NCBI RefSeq assembly: GCF_014652915.1
Contig: NZ_BMZS01000011.1
Location: 124,001-188,000, forward strand
Reading direction: 5' to 3'
DNA from: Thalassobaculum fulvum
GTDB taxonomy: Bacteria; Pseudomonadota; Alphaproteobacteria; Thalassobaculales; Thalassobaculaceae
Length of the DNA stretch: 64,000 nt
Positions 1 to 8,572 of this stretch are shown here, piece after piece; within the stretch, counting starts at the first letter, position 1; each line of letters begins with the position of its first letter. The notes under the pieces were generated by a model. That model was not told the origin of the DNA and did no database searches. It saw only the letters and a list, made by a program, of their open reading frames with translations. A program made the translations under genes and the position numbers.

Positions 1-216
1 CATGTGCCCGACCTCGGAATTGCCCATCTGGCCGTGCGGCAGGCCGACATGCTCCTCGGACGCGTTCATCAGCCCGGTCGGCCAGCGCCGGCGCAGGCCG
101 TCGACGTTCGGGGTGTTTGCCAGCGCCACGGCGTTGTTCGCGGCGTCGGCGCGCTCGCCCCAGCCGTCCATGACGCACAGGAGGACGGGGCGCGGGATCT
201 TCGGTGTCTCGGTCAT
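1..216 (-). CDS. gpmI: 2,3-bisphosphoglycerate-independent phosphoglycerate mutase, N-terminal part (runs off the left edge)
   Basis: The first 72 codons of a leftward gene are present. The protein opens with a short hydrophilic stretch, then VLLCVMDGWG (metal-binding Asp17), then NNAVALANTPNVD, and reaches GQMGNSEVGHM, which holds the serine (Ser67) phosphorylated in this family. GpmI interconverts 3- and 2-phosphoglycerate in cytosolic glycolysis using two Mn ions. Full-length proteins are about 510 residues, so most of the gene lies outside the window. The ATG ends at 216 and is divergent from the haemoglobin gene across about 150 bp. The assignment is firm from these motifs; completeness cannot be judged. 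Confidence 0.93.
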   Translation of the reverse strand, partial: MTETPKIPRPVLLCVMDGWGERADAANNAVALANTPNVDGLRRRWPTGLMNASEEHVGLPHGQMGNSEVGHM

Positions 217-365
217 GGCGGCGTTATACAGCAGCCGGTCCGGTGCGTCACCGCCGGCGCGGCCGGCCGGAAGCAACTGAAACAATCGGTGACGGCAACC
301 TGATACCGTTGCGGCGTAAACCCCCGTCCGTCCCGATCCGGGCCAGGCAGACAATGGGGGTTGCG

Positions 366-731
366 ATGTCACTCTACGAAGCCATCGGCGGCGCGGCCGC
401 CATCGACGCGGCGGTCGACCGGTTCTACGACAAGGTGCTGAGGGATCCGCTGCTGGCGCCGTTCTTCGCATCCATGGACATGCACTCCCAGCGCCGCAAG
501 CAGAAGGCGTTCTTCGGCACCCTGTTCAGGGGCCAGACCGAGGGCGTGCAGAGCTACATGCGCAGCGCCCACAAGCGGCTGGTCGACGAGGGCCGGATCG
601 GCGACGCGCATTTCGACGCGGTCGCCCGGCACCTGCAGTCGACGCTCCAGGACCTGACCGTGCCGGCCGACCTGATCGTGCAGATCATGGGCGCCGCCGC
701 CGGCCTTCGGAACGCGGTGCTGGGGCGCTGA
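366..731 (+). CDS. Truncated haemoglobin, probably group 1
   Basis: A 121-residue protein with the globin signature of truncated haemoglobins: it begins SLYEAIGG, continues AVDRFYDKVLRDPLLAPFF, and then has the RRKQKAFF stretch of helix E. The likely proximal histidine is in the AHKRLVDEG region. Family members bind O2 or NO, often in NO detoxification or redox sensing, in the cytoplasm. A second in-frame ATG lies at 354. I prefer 366 because the protein then starts at the family-typical position and a G-rich stretch lies just upstream. The last 47 bp overlap the 3' end of the convergent UPF0280 gene. Confidence 0.88.
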   Translation: MSLYEAIGGAAAIDAAVDRFYDKVLRDPLLAPFFASMDMHSQRRKQKAFFGTLFRGQTEGVQSYMRSAHKRLVDEGRIGDAHFDAVARHLQSTLQDLTVPADLIVQIMGAAAGLRNAVLGR

Positions 732-1578
732 TCCGCATCGGCAGGTCGCCGGCCGCCACCCGCCACCGTCCCCGCAGGGCGAGGGCGGCGGCGTGGATCA
801 GGCCGGCGGCCCGCATCCGCTCCGCCTCGGCGGCACCAGCCGCCAGGGCGGCGTCGATCTCCGGGTCCGACAATTCTCCCACGTCCAGCACCACGAGCCG
901 GTCGCCGAGGTCGCTGTCGGGGTCTTCGGCGCTGGCCGGACCGCGGCGGATCGCCGGATGGCCGGGCAGGTCGACGGCGTTGGCGATCAGGGTGGCCGCG
1001 ACGTCGGCCTCGGCGGCGGTGCGGGCGAGCACCGTCACCGCGTCGGCGATGCCGAGCGAGAACGACCGTCCGCCGCGGCCGCTGGTGGCGGCCCCGCGCA
1101 CCGGGTCGTCGAAGCCGACCGCCGCGCTGCCGGCCAGCGCCGGTGCCGCGAGGTCGGGGACCAGGCCGAGCTCGAACCGGGCGCCGGGCGTGAGGTGAAA
1201 GGCGACGTCGCCGCCGTCGTTGACGAAGGCCCTCGCCAGTCCCGGCGCCGCCGCGACCATCGCCGCCAGCACGTGGTCGGCGACCGCGCCGGCGACTGCC
1301 GCCATCGGGGTGACGAACACGCCGCGGTGCGGCTGCACGGCCGCGACCATCCGGCGTGCGACGGGGCCCTGTACGGCGGCCGGCGTCTCGCCGGCGGGCG
1401 CGCGCAGCAACGGCAGCTCGGCGGCCAGCCCGGCCAGCAACCCGTCGAACGCGCTGGTCGCGGCGCCGTAGGCCTGCTGCATGGCTTCGCCCTCCCCCTC
1501 GGCGCCGATCACCAGATCGATCGGCCCCTCCTGCAGGTGCAGGCGGCCGTCCGGCAGCCGGGCGGCGGTGCCGGTCAC
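685..1578 (-). CDS. UPF0280 family protein (ApbE-like fold)
   Basis: A 297-residue protein from a GTG start. The middle has NDGGDVAFHL, like the glycine-rich FAD/metal site of ApbE flavin transferases, and repeated alanine-rich helices as in UPF0280 proteins. The biochemical role of UPF0280 is not established to my knowledge. It is the last gene of the leftward molybdenum-hydroxylase operon, about 156 bp after the 6-hydroxynicotinate-reductase-like gene, and a dispersed repeat lies in that gap. The context suggests a maturation or accessory role for the reductase, possibly flavin-related; that is inference. The 3' end overlaps the haemoglobin gene tail-to-tail by 47 bp. Confidence 0.8.
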   Translation of the reverse strand: MTGTAARLPDGRLHLQEGPIDLVIGAEGEGEAMQQAYGAATSAFDGLLAGLAAELPLLRAPAGETPAAVQGPVARRMVAAVQPHRGVFVTPMAAVAGAVADHVLAAMVAAAPGLARAFVNDGGDVAFHLTPGARFELGLVPDLAAPALAGSAAVGFDDPVRGAATSGRGGRSFSLGIADAVTVLARTAAEADVAATLIANAVDLPGHPAIRRGPASAEDPDSDLGDRLVVLDVGELSDPEIDAALAAGAAEAERMRAAGLIHAAALALRGRWRVAAGDLPMRISAPAPRSEGRRRRP

Positions 1579-1613
1579 GACGGCGTCTTCCGCCGCGGAG
1601 TCCCCCTCTCGAT

Positions 1614-1709
1614 CCTCATCCCGGACCGGCTCGCCGCAGGCGAGGCGGAGCCGGGACCCAGCCTGCGCGACCTGGGTCCCGGATCGCGTTGTGCGCGTCC
1701 GGGATGAGG
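1614..1709. repeat. Dispersed palindromic intergenic element, copy 1
   Basis: A perfect 13-bp inverted repeat brackets the element (1614-1626 against 1697-1709). Inside are two half-units, each running between a GGGTCCCGG-type end and a TCCGGGATGA-type end. Here the ATGA-type ends face outward, the opposite of the other five copies. It lies between two co-directional genes of the same operon and could fold as a transcript hairpin. Confidence 0.7.
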
Positions 1710-1734
1710 TGGGAAGGTGAGGGGCGTTCTCCTC

Positions 1735-3213
1735 TCACCGCTTTCCCAGGGGATCGTACGGCCACGGGTTGTCTGGCCGGCCGGCCTCGCGGCGCAGCTC
1801 CGGGTGCTCGGCCAGCACGTCGTCGAGCGCCCGCACCGCGCCCATGTGGCCGCCCAGCTCCTCGTAGGCGGCGAGCGGCAGGGTGAACTCGATCGGCGCC
1901 ACCAGGGCCGGGGTCGGCACGTAGCCGAAGGCGTTCGCCGGCAGCCGGGTGACGTCGGCCATCAGGGTGATGCCGCCGCCCGGCCAGACATAGGCCGGGG
2001 CGCCGCCGACCGTGACCCGGGTGATCAGGTTCTGCACCGAGCGGGTCAGCCGCACCGGGTTCTCGGTGACCCCGGCCCGCAGGCTGCCGCCGGCGCCGCC
2101 CATGAACAGCACGGTGCACAGCGCCGGCTCGCAGTTCTCGCCGATCCGGTCGACCACCACCTGCAGCGGCTCCGGCATCTGCATCGGCACGAAACGCAGG
2201 TTCTCGTCGAGCTCGAAATACGCCGAGTCCTCGCCGGTCGTCGACACCATCAGCACCCGCTCGCCCGGCCACGCGGTCTTCGGGTCGACCTTCTCGATGA
2301 TCGCCAGCGGGTCGGTGACGTCGGTGCCGCCCCAGCCGGAGCCCGGCTCGGCGACCTGGAAGTAGCGGCCCGGCGTCGACTTGCGGCCGCGCACCCGGAT
2401 GCCGCCGGGGCGCATGTCGAGGAAGCGCCCGGCCTGGTGCTCGCTCAGCACCCCGGTGATGTGGTCGTCGACCACGATCACCTCGTCGGCGTGGCCGAGC
2501 CACTGCCGGGCGAAGATGCCGATAGTGGCGGAGCCGCAGCCGACCCGCATGCGCTCCTCGCGCTCGCCGTCGACCACCGGCGGTTTGCCGGCCTGAACGG
2601 TGACGGTCGAGCCGCCGTCGATCGCCAGGTCGACCGCCTCGCCGTTGCACAGCGCCAGCAGGGCGGCGCAGGTCACGGTGCCCTCGCGCTTGGAGCCGCC
2701 GACCAGGTGGCGCACGCCGCCGAGCGACAGCATCTGCGAGCCGTACTCGGCGGTGGTGACGTGGCCGACCGGCTCGCCGTCGACCCGCACCGCCGCCTGC
2801 TCGGGGCCGAGGTGGCGGTCGGTGTCGATCTTCACCTTGACGCCGCAGTAGCTGAAGATCCCCTCGGTCACCACGGTGACGGTGTCGACGCCCTGCCACT
2901 CGGTGGCGACGATGAACGGCGCCGGCTTGTAGTCCGGGTAGGTGGTGCCGGAGCCGATGCCGGTCACGAAAACCGGCGGTTCCGCCACCAGCTTGCCGTC
3001 CCACTCCGGTGCCGCTTCCAGGAACGGCACGACCTCGCCGTCGCGGGCGAGCACGCGCTCGGTCACCACCAGCGGGTCGAGGCGGACCAGCGCGCCGTCG
3101 TGGTTGGCGTAGCGGTCGCAGGCACCGGCCTTGCCCTTGCGGATACGGCACAGCACCGGGCAGGCGTCGCAGCGGACGATCTCGCCGGTCGGATCGATCG
3201 CGGCCTCGCTCAT
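1735..3213 (-). CDS. 6-hydroxynicotinate reductase-like iron-sulfur protein
   Basis: A 492-residue protein. The N-terminus has four cysteines spaced C15-x2-C18-x3-C22-x9-C32, fitting a [4Fe-4S] ligand set, and the rest matches proteins annotated as 6-hydroxynicotinate reductase (for example segments FVTGIGSGTTYPDYKPAPF and PAYVWPGGGITLMADV). The reference enzyme, from Eubacterium barkeri, reduces 6-hydroxynicotinate to 1,4,5,6-tetrahydro-6-oxonicotinate with ferredoxin. The start is an ATG overlapping the stop of the upstream molybdenum subunit by 4 bp (ATGA), so the two are probably translationally coupled. No dedicated ferredoxin gene is adjacent. Family membership is firm; the actual substrate here is inferred. 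Confidence 0.85.
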   Translation of the reverse strand: MSEAAIDPTGEIVRCDACPVLCRIRKGKAGACDRYANHDGALVRLDPLVVTERVLARDGEVVPFLEAAPEWDGKLVAEPPVFVTGIGSGTTYPDYKPAPFIVATEWQGVDTVTVVTEGIFSYCGVKVKIDTDRHLGPEQAAVRVDGEPVGHVTTAEYGSQMLSLGGVRHLVGGSKREGTVTCAALLALCNGEAVDLAIDGGSTVTVQAGKPPVVDGEREERMRVGCGSATIGIFARQWLGHADEVIVVDDHITGVLSEHQAGRFLDMRPGGIRVRGRKSTPGRYFQVAEPGSGWGGTDVTDPLAIIEKVDPKTAWPGERVLMVSTTGEDSAYFELDENLRFVPMQMPEPLQVVVDRIGENCEPALCTVLFMGGAGGSLRAGVTENPVRLTRSVQNLITRVTVGGAPAYVWPGGGITLMADVTRLPANAFGYVPTPALVAPIEFTLPLAAYEELGGHMGAVRALDDVLAEHPELRREAGRPDNPWPYDPLGKR

Positions 3214-5978
3214 TCCGCGGCCCTCTGTCGCGCGCGCAGGGCCGCCCGCACCCGGTGCGGCAGGGCGGGCACGCGGGTGATGTCGATGCCGGTGGCGTGC
3301 CGGATCGCACCCAGCACCGCCGGCGCGGTCGGCACCAGCGCCGGCTCGCCGATGCCCTTGGCGCCGTACGGGCCGAGCGGCTCGGCGTCCTCGACCAGGA
3401 TGCAGGTGATCTCCGGCATGTCGCCGACCGTCGGGATCAGGTAGTCGTGCAGGTTCTCGGTGCGGCCGGGCAGGTATTCCTCCATCAGGGCCAGGCCGAG
3501 GCCCTGGGCGATGCCGCCGTGGATCTGGCCTTCGACCAGGGTCGGGTTGACCGCCCGGCCGACGTCGTGCGCCGCCACCATCTTCAGCACCCTGGTGGTG
3601 CCGAGCTCGAGGTCGACCGCGACCAGCGCGATCTGCGCGGCGAAGGCGTAGGTGGCGTAGGGCGTGCCCTGGCCGTCGGCGTCCAGCGGCTCGGTCGGCG
3701 GGTCGAAGGTGCCGCTGCCGACCAGCACGTCGCCCTCGGCGTCGGCCGGCATGCCGGCCAGCTCGATCGCCCGGGTCCGGCCGTCGTGGCGCACCAGGAC
3801 CCGGCCGTCCTCGAAGCTCAGCTCGGCGTCGTCGCCGGCGTTGGCGAGCCGCAGCAGCTGGGCCCGCAGGTCGAGCCCGGCCAGCTCGGACGCCTTGCCG
3901 GACACGAAGGTCTGGCGCGAGGCCGAGGTCTTGCCGGCGTCGGCGGTGCGGTCGGTGTCGCCGCACACCTGGGCGATCCGGTCGAGCGGCGCGCCGAGCG
4001 CGTCGGCGGCGATCTGCGCCATGATCGTGTAGCTGCCCTGGCCGATGTCGACGGCGCCGTTGTACAGCACCAGCGACCCGTCGGGCTTCAGGCCGAGCCG
4101 CATGATCGACGGGTTCGACATCGAGGTGTTGCCGCAGCCGTACCACATGCAGCCGATGCCGGCGCCGAGCCGCATGCTGCCGCCGCGGGCCTCCGCCGCC
4201 TCGCACAGCGCCAGGTAGTCGCGCCAGTGCGGGCGCAGCGCCTCCAGGCAGGCGGCGAGGCCGACCGAGGCCTCGATGCGCTGGCCGGTGGCGGTCGGGT
4301 CGCCGGCCCTGAGCGCATTGGCGAGCCGGAACTCCAGGCGATCGATGCCGAGCCGGTCGGCCATGCGGTCGAGCAGCGCCTCGCCGGCGATCGCCGCCTG
4401 CGGCACCCCGAAGCCGCGGAACGCGCCGGCCGGCGGGCCGTCGGTGTAGACTGCGGCGCTGGTCGCCAGCACCGCCGGCACCCGGTACGGCCCCGGCGCG
4501 TGCACCGGCACCCGGCCGGCCACCGTCGGCCCCCAGGAGGCGTAGGCGCCGGTGTCGAAGTCGCCGTGGAACCGGTAGCCGAGGATCTTCCCGGACCGGT
4601 CGGCGGCCAGCGCGGCGCGCATCCGCGCCGGATGGCGCTTGGTCGAGGAGGCGAGGCTCTCCGGCCGGTTCCACAGCGCTGCGACCGGCCGCCCGAGCTT
4701 CCAGACCGCGACCGCCAGCGGCAGCTGCAGCGACTGGTCGAGCTTGCCACCGAACCCGCCGCCGACCGCCGACGGCACGATGCGCACCCGGTCAGGCGCG
4801 ATGCCGAGCACATGGGCGACCTCGTCGCGGTCCATGTACGGGGTCTGGGTCGTGACCCGCAGCTCGATCCGCCGGCTGCCGTCCGGCCCCTCCACCGGCC
4901 GGGCCCAGCCGGCCTCCGGCTCGATGTAGGCGTGCTCGACGAACGGCGTCTCGAACGAGCCCTCGACCACCGCGTCGGCCCGGGCGAAGGCGGCGTCGAC
5001 GTCGCCGCTCGCCACCCGGCCGCGGATCAGCACGTTGCCCGGCGAGGCCTCGTGCAGCTGAACTGCGCCCTCGGCCTGCGCCGCCTCGATTCCGACCAGC
5101 GCCGCGCGCGGCGACCACTCGATCGGGAAGCCGGACAGGTCGAGCGCCTCGAACGCGGCCCGGCCGTCGACCACTACGGCGGCCACCGACTCGCCGCGGT
5201 AGCGCACGAAGCGTTCGGCGAACACCGGCTGGTCCTTGAGGGTCGGGTAGATCCCGAAGCTGTTGTGGCCGGGCACGTCGGCGGCGGTCAGCACGGACAC
5301 CACGCCGGGGGTGGCGGCGGCCCAGGCGTCGAGGTCACCGAGCGCGAAGTCGGCGAGCGCGTGCGGCGAGCGCACCACCTTGAGCCAGAGTGCGCCGGCG
5401 GGGCACTGGTCGTCGCCGTACAGCTCGCTGCCGTCGAGCTTGCCGGCACCGTCCAGTCGGGCGACCCGGGCGCCGACCGCGGTACCGGCCGCCGGCATCG
5501 CCGGGTCCGGCGCGTTCGAGCCGACGTCCAGGACGGCCTCGACGATCTTCTGGTAGCCGGTGCAGCGGCACAGCACCCCGCCGAGCGCGTCCATCGCCTG
5601 GTCGCGGGTCGGCCGTGCGGTACGCCCGAGCAGGTCGGCCGCCGCCATCAGCATGCCGGGGGTGCAGATGCCGCACTGGGCGGCGCCGTGGCGCTGGAAG
5701 GCGCGCTGCAGCGCCGACAGCCGCCCGTCCGGCTCGGCCAACCCCTCGACGGTGACCACGGTCGAGCCGGCGGCCTGGGCTGCCGGGGTCAGGCAGGCGC
5801 AGACCTGGGCGCCGTCCAGCAGCACCGTGCAGGCGCCGCAGTCGCCGGCGTCGCAGCCGACCTTGGTGCCGGTCAGGCCGAGATCGTCGCGCAGCACCCG
5901 CGACAGCCGCCGTGCCGGGTCGACCGTGACGCACCGCTCCGCCCCGTTCACCGTCAGGGTGATCGTCGCGGTCGTCAT
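3210..5978 (-). CDS. Xanthine dehydrogenase-family hydroxylase: [2Fe-2S] and molybdenum domains fused
   Basis: A 922-residue polypeptide. Residues 1-150 form the small iron-sulfur subunit: plant-type cluster ligands C42, C47, C50, C62 and a second cluster with C102, C105, C137, C139 (CGICTPGM and CRCTGY). From about residue 165 the molybdopterin-binding large subunit begins (VGARVARLDGAGKLDG), containing GGGFGGK and, near the C-terminus, KGIGEPAL with the catalytic glutamate. In many relatives these are two genes. The start is an ATG overlapping the FAD-subunit stop by 4 bp. With the FAD protein it should form a complete hydroxylase acting on an N-heterocycle or other aromatic, given the neighbouring 6-hydroxynicotinate-reductase-like gene. 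Confidence 0.92.
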   Translation of the reverse strand: MTTATITLTVNGAERCVTVDPARRLSRVLRDDLGLTGTKVGCDAGDCGACTVLLDGAQVCACLTPAAQAAGSTVVTVEGLAEPDGRLSALQRAFQRHGAAQCGICTPGMLMAAADLLGRTARPTRDQAMDALGGVLCRCTGYQKIVEAVLDVGSNAPDPAMPAAGTAVGARVARLDGAGKLDGSELYGDDQCPAGALWLKVVRSPHALADFALGDLDAWAAATPGVVSVLTAADVPGHNSFGIYPTLKDQPVFAERFVRYRGESVAAVVVDGRAAFEALDLSGFPIEWSPRAALVGIEAAQAEGAVQLHEASPGNVLIRGRVASGDVDAAFARADAVVEGSFETPFVEHAYIEPEAGWARPVEGPDGSRRIELRVTTQTPYMDRDEVAHVLGIAPDRVRIVPSAVGGGFGGKLDQSLQLPLAVAVWKLGRPVAALWNRPESLASSTKRHPARMRAALAADRSGKILGYRFHGDFDTGAYASWGPTVAGRVPVHAPGPYRVPAVLATSAAVYTDGPPAGAFRGFGVPQAAIAGEALLDRMADRLGIDRLEFRLANALRAGDPTATGQRIEASVGLAACLEALRPHWRDYLALCEAAEARGGSMRLGAGIGCMWYGCGNTSMSNPSIMRLGLKPDGSLVLYNGAVDIGQGSYTIMAQIAADALGAPLDRIAQVCGDTDRTADAGKTSASRQTFVSGKASELAGLDLRAQLLRLANAGDDAELSFEDGRVLVRHDGRTRAIELAGMPADAEGDVLVGSGTFDPPTEPLDADGQGTPYATYAFAAQIALVAVDLELGTTRVLKMVAAHDVGRAVNPTLVEGQIHGGIAQGLGLALMEEYLPGRTENLHDYLIPTVGDMPEITCILVEDAEPLGPYGAKGIGEPALVPTAPAVLGAIRHATGIDITRVPALPHRVRAALRARQRAAE

Positions 5979-6826
5979 GGGACCGCTCGGTCGGCTGCGA
6001 GGTCGGCGAGGCAGCGCCGGACCAGCACGCAGGCAGTCTCGCGCCGGTAGGCGGCGTCGGCCCGCACGTCGTCGATCGGCTGCAGCCCGGCCAGATGGGA
6101 GTCGGCGACCAGGCTTGCGGCTTGGGCGGCGGGTCGGCCGATCAGGGTCGCCTCCAGCTCGCGCAGGCGCAGGGCGGTCGCCGAGCAGGCGCCGACCGCC
6201 AGCCGGACGCCGGCGACGGTGCCGTCGGGTGCCTTGGTCATGGTGCCGGCGACCATGACGATCGAGATCACCAGGTAGCGCCGGGCGCCCAGCTTCAGGA
6301 ATCTCCCGGCGCCGTCGAGCGCGGCGGCGGGGATCCGGATCGCGGTCAGCAGCTCGTCCGGCCGGCGGGCCGTCTTGCGGTTGCCGAGCACGAAACCGTC
6401 CAGCGGCAGCCGGCGGACGCCGTCGAGCGACGCCAGCTCGACCTCGGCGTCGAGCGACAGCAGGGCCGGCACCCCGTCGGCCGCCGGCGAGGCGTTGCAC
6501 AGATTGCCGCCGACCGTGCCGCGGTTCTGGATCTGCACGCCGCCGACCTCGCGCGCCGCCGCCTTCAGCCCGTCGCAGGCCGGCGGCAGGTCGGTCGCGA
6601 TCAGCTGGCTCCAGGTGGTGGCGGCGCCGATCACCAGGCCGCCGCCGGCTTCGCGCCGGATGCCGCGCAGCTCGGGCAGGGCGGTGACGTCGAGCAGGTC
6701 CTCGTCCGGGGTATGGGCGACGCGCGCCGGGAAATGATCGGTGCCGCCGGCCAGGACCGTCAGCGGGCGCGCGCGCAGGACGGTCAGCGCGTCCTCCAGC
6801 CGTTCCGGTCGCGTATAGGCACCCAC
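5975..6826 (-). CDS. FAD-binding subunit of the molybdenum hydroxylase
   Basis: A 283-residue protein if read from GTG at 6826. It opens VGAYTRPERLEDALTVL, the usual start of CoxM/XdhB FAD subunits, followed by the FAD motifs AGGTDHFPA and TVGGNLCNASPAAD and a C-terminal CO-dehydrogenase-flavoprotein-like domain. A GGAG lies about 9 nt before this GTG. An upstream in-frame ATG at 6919 would add 31 poorly conserved, arginine-rich residues, so I prefer the GTG. The subunit passes electrons from the iron-sulfur clusters to NAD or another acceptor. It is first in the leftward operon, overlaps the next gene by 4 bp, and is divergent from the DUF1194 genes. Confidence 0.9.
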   Translation of the reverse strand: MGAYTRPERLEDALTVLRARPLTVLAGGTDHFPARVAHTPDEDLLDVTALPELRGIRREAGGGLVIGAATTWSQLIATDLPPACDGLKAAAREVGGVQIQNRGTVGGNLCNASPAADGVPALLSLDAEVELASLDGVRRLPLDGFVLGNRKTARRPDELLTAIRIPAAALDGAGRFLKLGARRYLVISIVMVAGTMTKAPDGTVAGVRLAVGACSATALRLRELEATLIGRPAAQAASLVADSHLAGLQPIDDVRADAAYRRETACVLVRRCLADLAADRAVP

Positions 6827-6980
6827 GGTCGCCGTCTCCGGCCGTTGTCCTGTCCGGTCCCCGCCCGGTTCGCGTCGGGCGCGTCCAGGTCGTTCGTATG
6901 CATATGAGTGTGGACACACGCGCGTGAGCGGTCAAGCCGCCACACTGGATTTGCCGGCCCCCCGATGCAAGTCTGTGAGC

Positions 6981-7757
6981 ATGGAGGGACGTCCCGGCAT
7001 CGGCTGGCTGGCAGGGTCCGTCTTGCTGGCCCTGGCCGGCGGGCTACTCCCGGACTCGGTCATCGCCGACGTACCGGTCGATCTCGAGCTGGTGCTGGCG
7101 ATCGACGCCTCCGACAGCGTCGACGGCGCCGAGTACGCGTTGCAGATCGGCGGGCTCGCCGACGCCTTCCGCGACCCGGCGGTGCATCGGGCGATCGGCG
7201 GCGGACCGCTCGGGTCGATCGCCGTCGCCGTGGTCGAGTGGTCCGGGCGCTACCAGCAGTTCGTGCAGATCCCCTGGACCCGGCTCGACGGCGCCGCCGC
7301 TTCGGCCGCTTTCGCCGACCAGATCGCCGGGCTGGGGCGGGCGTTCGACTCCGGCGTGACCTCGATCTCAGGGGCGCTGGATTTCGCGGCCGCCCAGTTC
7401 GGCAACAACGGGTTCGTGGCGGCCCGGCAGGTGATCGACATCTCGTCGGACGGGGTGCAGAACCAGGGCCGCCGCATCGACCTCGCCCGCGAGGCCGTGC
7501 TGGCCCGCGACGTGACCATCAACGCGCTGGTCATCCTCAACGAGATGCCCGACCTGGAGGAATATTTCGGCGAACGGGTGATCGGCGGCTTCGGGGCCTT
7601 CGTGATGGCGGCGAACGACTACCCGGACTATCCGGAGGCGATCCGCCGCAAATTGCTGCGCGAGATCGGCGAGACCCCGGTCAGCCGGCTCGGGGGCGGG
7701 GTGGGGCAACTGGCCGGGCTGCCGTCGGATGCCGGGTCCAGGCCGGGGCCGCCATGA
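6981..7757 (+). CDS. DUF1194 secreted von Willebrand factor A protein, copy 1
   Basis: A 258-residue protein. Residues 1-29 look like a signal peptide (WLAGSVLLALAGG core). The vWA domain starts with LELVLAIDASDS and carries the DxSxS metal-site motif (D42, S44, S46), a threonine in GVTSISGAL and an aspartate in DISSDG, so the metal-ion-dependent adhesion site looks complete. The C-terminal YPEAIRRKLLREI is shared by all three copies. The start is the ATG at 6981; earlier GTG codons at 6924 and 6975 are possible. DUF1194 has no known function to my knowledge; secretion and metal-dependent protein binding are inferred. It overlaps copy 2 by 4 bp. Confidence 0.87.
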   Translation: MEGRPGIGWLAGSVLLALAGGLLPDSVIADVPVDLELVLAIDASDSVDGAEYALQIGGLADAFRDPAVHRAIGGGPLGSIAVAVVEWSGRYQQFVQIPWTRLDGAAASAAFADQIAGLGRAFDSGVTSISGALDFAAAQFGNNGFVAARQVIDISSDGVQNQGRRIDLAREAVLARDVTINALVILNEMPDLEEYFGERVIGGFGAFVMAANDYPDYPEAIRRKLLREIGETPVSRLGGGVGQLAGLPSDAGSRPGPP

Positions 7758-8554
7758 CGATCCGCCGGGGGCTGGGATGGCCGGCCGCGGTTCTGGCCGC
7801 AGCCGTGGCGGCCGGTGCGGCCGCCGGACCGGCCCGGGCGTCGGGGGCTGCCGTCGACATGACGCTGGTGCTGGCGCTCGACACCTCCGCCAGCGTCGAT
7901 GCCGAGGAATACGCCCAGCAACGCGGCGGCCTGGCCGCGGCGTTCCGCGACCGCGAGGTCGCCGACGCGATCGCCGCCGGGCCGACGAAGCGGATCGCGG
8001 TCTCGGTGATCGAATGGGCCGGCGCCAGCCAGCAGGTGCAGGTGGTCGGCTGGACCCTGCTCGAGGACGCCGGCAGCGCGTTGGCGCTGGCCGACCGGAT
8101 CGACGCGCTGGAGCGGGCGATCCCGACCGGCGCGACCTCGATCGCCGGGGCATTGTCGTTCGGCACCGCGCTGCTGCGCGCCGCCCCGTTCGAGACCGGG
8201 CGCCGGGTCATCGACCTGTCGGGCGACGGCCGCAACAACCAGGGCCGGAAGGTCGAGGAGGTCCGCCGCATCGTGGTGGCGCAGGGCGTCACCATCAACG
8301 CCCTGGCGATCCTCAACGAGCACCCGACCCTCAACTTCTATTTCGAGGACCACGTCATCGGCGGCGCCGGCGCCTTCGTCGAGGTCGCGGACGACTACCG
8401 GGCGTATGTCGGGGCGATCCGGCGCAAGCTGATCCGCGAGATCCGCAGCCTGACGGTCAGCGAGGGCGGGCCGGGGGCGTCCGGGCCGGATCGCGCCTTA
8501 CCCGTGCCCGAAAGCCGGGTTCGACTGGCGGAAGTCCCGCCGCCCGCCCGCTGA
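7754..8554 (+). CDS. DUF1194 secreted von Willebrand factor A protein, copy 2
   Basis: A 266-residue protein with an alanine-rich signal peptide (residues 1-29, ending PARAS). The metal site is intact: DxSxS at D43, S45, S47 in ALDTSAS, a threonine in GATSIAGAL and an aspartate in DLSGDG. It aligns end to end with the flanking genes, with shared AAFRD, INALAILNE and IRRKLIREI blocks, but has an extra 30-residue C-terminal tail ending in PPPAR. The start ATG at 7754 overlaps the stop of copy 1 (ATGA), indicating coupled translation. Function is unknown. Confidence 0.88.
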   Translation: MTIRRGLGWPAAVLAAAVAAGAAAGPARASGAAVDMTLVLALDTSASVDAEEYAQQRGGLAAAFRDREVADAIAAGPTKRIAVSVIEWAGASQQVQVVGWTLLEDAGSALALADRIDALERAIPTGATSIAGALSFGTALLRAAPFETGRRVIDLSGDGRNNQGRKVEEVRRIVVAQGVTINALAILNEHPTLNFYFEDHVIGGAGAFVEVADDYRAYVGAIRRKLIREIRSLTVSEGGPGASGPDRALPVPESRVRLAEVPPPAR

Positions 8555-8572
8555 ACGGCCCGTCGATCCGCC

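Noticed and set aside
294-312. Short inverted repeat GCAAC/GTTGC upstream of the haemoglobin gene
   Set aside because: Five-bp arms are common by chance here and no promoter elements align with them.
3009-6050. A 1013-codon open frame on the plus strand across the hydroxylase operon
   Set aside because: It is antisense to well-matched genes and has the low-complexity Arg/Gly/His composition typical of shadow frames in GC-rich DNA.
5979-6935. Apparent extra N-terminal 319 residues in frame with the fused hydroxylase
   Set aside because: This part is an out-of-frame reading of the FAD-subunit gene; a normal iron-sulfur start (ATG at 5978) follows.
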